Position numbers and translations under genes: made by a program. 6,779 nucleotides of DNA. It comes from Alectryocaccomicrobium faecavium. GTDB lineage: Bacteria; Bacillota; Clostridia; Christensenellales; Aristaeellaceae. Shown here piece after piece: positions 5,055-6,779 of the stretch (its first letter is position 1; each line of letters starts with the position of its first letter). Where the stretch lies: positions 1 through 6,779 of the forward strand of contig DVOT01000047.1 of the NCBI GenBank assembly GCA_018713425.1, written 5' to 3'. Below the pieces are notes generated by a model. It made no database searches, was not told the DNA's origin, and worked only from the letters and a program-made list of their open reading frames with translations.

Positions 5055-5939
5055 CTATCCTTTCACCGCGCCGATCATCACGCCCTTGACGAAATACCGC
5101 TGCAAGAACGGATATACCAACAGCACCGGAACGGTCGCTACCAAGATTGTAGCATATTTGATGGTTACACTCAAGTTTTCCATATCGTCGGTGGCGGAAG
5201 CATCCGTCATTTCCTGCACGTTGCTGAGGATGATGATTTCCCGCAGCACGAGCTGCAGCGGATACTTCGTACGATCCCGCAAATAGATCGAGGCGGAGAA
5301 CCAGCTGTTCCAATGGCCCACGGCATAGAACAGGATGATCACCGAGATGGTGGACATAATCGTGGGCGCGATGATGCGAAAGAGCAGCACAAAGTCGTTC
5401 GCGCCATCCAAAAATGCGGATTCCTCAATGCTTTGCGGCACAGAGAAAAAAGCGGTGCGCATCACCAGCAGATTCCAGGTGGAAATCGCGCCGGGCAAAA
5501 TCAGCGCCCACAGGGAATTGCCCAGCTGCAGCGTGTTGTTGATGAGCAGATAGCTGGGGATCAGTCCGCCGGAAAAATACATGGTGAACACGATAAAGAG
5601 GCTCAGCACGCGGCGGATGGCCAGCTGCCTGCGCGAGATGACATAGGCGGCCATGAGCGTGAAGAAAACGTTGAGCGCCGTGCCCACCAGCACAATGAAC
5701 AGCGTGTTGAGATAACCGCTGAAGATCAGCCGGTAGTTTAGCACGCTTTCATACGCGCCCAGGCTAAAGCCCACGGGCCACAGCAGCACGCTGGTGTGCG
5801 CGGACAGGCGGTTGGGGTCGCTAAAGGATGCCATGATCACGTGCCAGAAGGGATAAAACGTCACCAGCACGAGCAGGAGCATGATGGCAATGTTCGCGTA
5901 ATCAAAAAGCCTGCTGCCAAAGGATTTGCTGCGGATCAT
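5055..5939 (-). CDS. Carbohydrate ABC transporter permease, YtcP/LplC type
   Basis: This is a complete 294-residue inner-membrane permease of the binding-protein-dependent sugar importer class (BPD_transp_1 fold). Membrane spans can be seen at about 12-34, 74-100, 111-133, 139-157, 183-205 and 261-280. The cytoplasmic EAA loop that contacts the ATPase is at 160-184 (IEESAFLDGAND, then IIAPTI). The C-terminus, RYFVKGVMIGAVKG, is a hallmark of the YtcP/LplC branch that pairs with LplB/YteP permeases for import of oligosaccharides such as plant polysaccharide fragments. The substrate cannot be read from the sequence. The ATG at 5939 follows AAAGGAGA, 13 bases after the first permease's stop. The ATPase is not in the window; in this family a shared MsmX-type ATPase encoded elsewhere is common. 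Confidence 0.95.
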   Translation of the reverse strand: MIRSKSFGSRLFDYANIAIMLLLVLVTFYPFWHVIMASFSDPNRLSAHTSVLLWPVGFSLGAYESVLNYRLIFSGYLNTLFIVLVGTALNVFFTLMAAYVISRRQLAIRRVLSLFIVFTMYFSGGLIPSYLLINNTLQLGNSLWALILPGAISTWNLLVMRTAFFSVPQSIEESAFLDGANDFVLLFRIIAPTIMSTISVIILFYAVGHWNSWFSASIYLRDRTKYPLQLVLREIIILSNVQEMTDASATDDMENLSVTIKYATILVATVPVLLVYPFLQRYFVKGVMIGAVKG

Positions 5940-5952
5940 GATGGTCTCCTTT

Positions 5953-6779
5953 CTACCACAGGCTGGATTCCGTGGCCTTTTTGCTGATCGAGTTCGCGAT
6001 CAAAATCAGCGCAAAATTGATGACGGAGCTGAACAGCCCCACCGCCGTGGAATAGCTGGGCTGGAAGCTTTCGCTCAGACCCACGCGGTAAACATAGGTG
6101 GAAATCACGTCCGCCACCTCGTAGGTGTTGGGATTGTACAAAAGCAGGATTTTTTCGCTGCCCACGCTCATAATCTGGCCCAGCCGCAAAATGAACATGG
6201 TCACGATGGTGGGCGTGATGCTGGGCAGCGTGATATACAGGGTTTTTTGCAGGCGGTTCGCGCCATCGATGGTGGCGCTTTCGTACAAATCCGGGCTCAC
6301 GGCGGTGAGCGCGGATAGATACACGATGGAGTTCCAGCCGATGGTTTGCCACACGCCCGAGGCTACGAACACCGTGCGGAAATAGCGCGGGTCCCCCAGC
6401 AGGTTTGTGCGCGGGAAACCGAACAGCGTGAGCATCTCGGTGATGATGCCATTGCGCGCCACAAAGGTGCGGATCATGCCGCAGATCACCACCAGGGAAA
6501 TAAAGTGCGGCAAATACACGATGGATTGCACCACGCGCTTGAAGCGCTCGTTGCCCAGCTCATTGAGGAGCAGCGCCAGCAAAATGGGCGCGGGAAAGCC
6601 GAAGACCAACTGATATAGGCTGATGAGGAGCGTGTTGACCATCACGCGCGAAAAATACGGCCCCTGGATGAAGTTTACAAACCACTTCATGCCCACCCAT
6701 TCGCTGCCCGTGATGCCCTTGAAGGCTGTGAAATTGCGGAAGGCGATCTGCGCGCCATACATCGGCCCATAACAAAACA
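5953..6779 (-). CDS. Carbohydrate ABC transporter permease, LplB/YteP type, N-terminus outside window
   Basis: The frame is open to the right edge. An ATG at 6762 is internal rather than the start: the in-frame residues before it (FCYGP, followed by MYGAQIAFRNF) match the conserved FxYxPMYGxxIAFxNF near the N-terminus of LplB-type permeases. About 274 residues are visible and roughly 30-45 are missing relative to usual family lengths. The family core FGFPAPILLALLLNE and the stretch RFKRVVQSIVYLPHFIS are clear, and the EAA loop reads YESATIDGANRLQKTLYITLP. It would form a heterodimer with the next gene's product in the cytoplasmic membrane and import an oligosaccharide delivered by a lipoprotein binding protein, probably encoded upstream. 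Confidence 0.95.
   Translation of the reverse strand, partial: FCYGPMYGAQIAFRNFTAFKGITGSEWVGMKWFVNFIQGPYFSRVMVNTLLISLYQLVFGFPAPILLALLLNELGNERFKRVVQSIVYLPHFISLVVICGMIRTFVARNGIITEMLTLFGFPRTNLLGDPRYFRTVFVASGVWQTIGWNSIVYLSALTAVSPDLYESATIDGANRLQKTLYITLPSITPTIVTMFILRLGQIMSVGSEKILLLYNPNTYEVADVISTYVYRVGLSESFQPSYSTAVGLFSSVINFALILIANSISKKATESSLW

Overview
The window looks like chromosomal DNA from an anaerobic, clostridia-type Bacillota of fairly high GC content. The reasons are strong AGGAGG-type ribosome binding sites, near-consensus sigma-A promoters, a pair of LplB/YtcP-type sugar permeases (a family abundant in Paenibacillus, Lachnospiraceae and Christensenellales-like bacteria), and Cys-rich flavoproteins. 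No species can be named. Every convincing gene lies on the minus strand, so transcription runs from high to low coordinates.

Right part (2547-6779): four tightly spaced genes form the 3' end of a carbohydrate operon. In order of transcription they are an LplB-type ABC permease (5' end cut by the window), a YtcP/LplC-type permease, a 221-residue protein, and a 608-residue FAD-dependent oxidoreductase. Gaps are 13, 12 and 3 bases. The 221-residue protein resembles the N-terminal half of the same flavoprotein family but has lost the glycines that bind FAD. Two candidate terminators follow (2502-2536 and 2396-2454). The likely theme is import of an oligosaccharide or glycoside followed by an FAD-linked oxidation. 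The solute-binding protein is not in the window and may lie upstream.

Middle part (1440-2546): about 1.1 kb holds no convincing protein gene of normal size. It carries a near-perfect promoter and a roughly 195-base leader for the left operon. On the plus strand it also shows a suggestive group of signals: a TATAAT box, a 15-bp operator-like palindrome, a strong Shine-Dalgarno, a nine-codon reading frame with three Trp codons, and mutually exclusive RNA stems. This resembles an attenuator, but no gene follows it on that strand, so it may be chance or a remnant.

Left part (1-1439): two genes of a second minus-strand operon. The first encodes a membrane protein with a signal peptide, two peptidoglycan-binding-like regions outside the cell, one membrane span and a cytoplasmic FHA domain. 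The second, cut by the window edge, starts with two membrane spans and a proline-rich linker and may enter another FHA-like domain. Together they suggest a link between the cell wall and phosphothreonine signalling.
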